This document shows, piece by piece, positions 6,667 to 7,430 of a stretch of 7,430 nucleotides of DNA. This stretch comes from ZC4RG36 sp964652205. GTDB lineage: Bacteria; Chloroflexota; Anaerolineae; Aggregatilineales; Phototrophicaceae. The position numbers and the translations under genes are program-made. The DNA is taken from positions 1-7,430 of the forward strand of contig CAZZAO010000187.1 in the NCBI GenBank assembly GCA_964652205.1. Direction: 5' to 3'. Position 1 is the first letter of the stretch. Each line of letters begins with the position of its first letter. The notes under the pieces were generated by a model, which had not been told where the DNA came from, searched no databases, and was given only the letters and a program-made list of their open reading frames with translations.

Positions 6667-7395
6667 GTGGACAAGCAGGCACAGCCGAGTTTATTTGCCG
6701 CGCTAGACACTCATGGGCTAAGGTTTCCCATTAAACCGCAGTCCTCTGGTTTTCAACTGCATTTTGACCATCCGCATGGCAAGCTCTATCACGGCGACGC
6801 TATCGAATGGCTGCAATCCCTTGACGACGCCAGTGTAGACCTGATCTTTGCCGACCCGCCCTACAATATCAAAAAGGCGGACTGGGATACTTTTGAGAGT
6901 GAAGAACAGTACATCGAGTGGTCATTACAGTGGATCGAGCAAGCATCCAGAGTCCTCAAACTGAACGGTTCTATGTATGTCTGTGGTTTCTCTGAAATAC
7001 TGGCAGACATCAAACATCCTGCGATGCATTTCTTCAAGTCTTGCCGCTGGATTGTCTGGCATTATAAAAATAAGGCAAATCTCGGCAACGATTGGGGAAG
7101 ATCGCACGAAAGCCTGATTCACTTTCGCAAAGCGGGAACGACCAGACTGAATGTTGATGATGTTCGGATCCCTTATGGAGCGCATACGCTCAAATATCCG
7201 TCCCATCCGCAGGCAGATACCAGTCAATTCGGAAAAGGGCAAGATCAGAAGAGAGACGCATGGCTCCCGAATGCCAAAGGTGCAAAACCGAAAGACGTGA
7301 TTGATATACCCACGACCTGTAATGGGATGGGGGAAAGCACGCCACACCCGACACAAAAGCCAGAAGAACTCGTGCGTAATGGAGAACCGAATTAG
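6667..7395 (+). pseudogene. Beta-class DNA (N6-adenine or N4-cytosine) methyltransferase, truncated at its C-terminus
   Basis: This is a modification methyltransferase of the N6_N4_Mtase family (Pfam PF01555), which transfers a methyl group from SAM to an adenine or cytosine amino group in DNA. The start is GTG at 6667, with GAGGA at 6656-6660 six bases upstream; a stop at 6655-6657 rules out earlier starts. Motif order is that of the beta class. The catalytic motif IV, D63-P-P-Y-N, comes after LYHGDAIEWLQSL. A target-recognition region with WHYKNKANLGNDWGRSHES follows, and then motif X-like HPTQKPEEL at 227-235. In relatives this continues into a segment ending in DPFxGSGTT (motif I, SAM binding). 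Here it is replaced by VRNGEPN and a stop, so roughly 50-80 residues with motif I are missing. No frame shift within the remaining bases restores it. As read, the product should be inactive, unless the break is an assembly artefact or a removable insertion. The target sequence is unknown, and no restriction gene is visible. Confidence 0.85.
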
Positions 7396-7430
7396 AATTG
7401 GCATAATATAGGCGGAGCATAGTGGGTTAA
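7372..7430. other. Non-homologous tail after the methyltransferase break
   Basis: From about 7372 the sequence no longer reads as methyltransferase in any frame. It begins GTGCGTAATGGAGAACC and continues AT-rich to the window end. GTGCG matches the GUGYG start of group II introns, but five bases are weak evidence. No coding region, repeat end or RNA could be identified in these 59 bases. A false contig end is equally possible, in view of the foreign piece at the other end of the window. Confidence 0.4.

Noticed and set aside
7379..7411. Short frame MENRIRIGII at the window end, resembling the start of a Gfo/Idh/MocA-type oxidoreductase
   Set aside because: It is only ten codons before a TAG and has no convincing ribosome site. 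The glycine motif expected next is absent in frame, so chance cannot be excluded.

Overview
The window is most likely a fragment of a moderately GC-rich bacterial genome or metagenome contig. The gene content and the LacI C-terminal style (RPPLTTV...EMGRLAGELLL, then CELIVRQSCG) suggest a soil or aquatic heterotroph, perhaps Chloroflexota. That assignment is an inference from protein style only; no rRNA or marker gene is present.

Positions 48-5212 hold a same-strand carbohydrate uptake locus. It starts with the last ~74 codons of a LacI-family repressor. A putative cytoplasmic glycoside hydrolase follows, then an exported sugar-binding protein, and finally two CUT1-type ABC permeases. A strong intrinsic terminator lies between the binding protein and the permeases, probably to set expression ratios. 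No ATPase gene is present, so the importer presumably borrows a shared MsmK/UgpC-type ATPase. The likely logic is that the importer brings in an oligosaccharide or glycoside, the intracellular hydrolase cleaves it, and the LacI protein controls the set.

Positions 5213-5507 are a gene-free stretch that ends in a promoter with two small palindromes. It leads to a GlsB/YeaQ/YmgE-type small membrane protein (5508-5849) with its own terminator. Next is a textbook sigma-70 promoter driving a YkgJ-type CxxCxxCC cysteine-cluster protein (5967-6503).

From about 6505 the base composition becomes more AT-rich. A beta-class DNA methyltransferase (6667-7395) begins there and loses its homology abruptly after the HPTQKPEEL motif, before the SAM-binding motif I. 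A near-perfect 16-bp inverted repeat brackets the gap between the cysteine-cluster gene and the methyltransferase.

Both ends of the window look broken. On the minus strand, positions 1 to about 51 read as an AT-rich piece of a WecA/MraY-type glycosyltransferase (NAINLIDG motif) abutting the cut-off LacI gene. This suggests a chimeric assembly join or a genuine rearrangement. I did not find a clearly new biological system. The items most worth a second look are the inverted repeat, the two broken ends, and the hydrolase of unassigned family.
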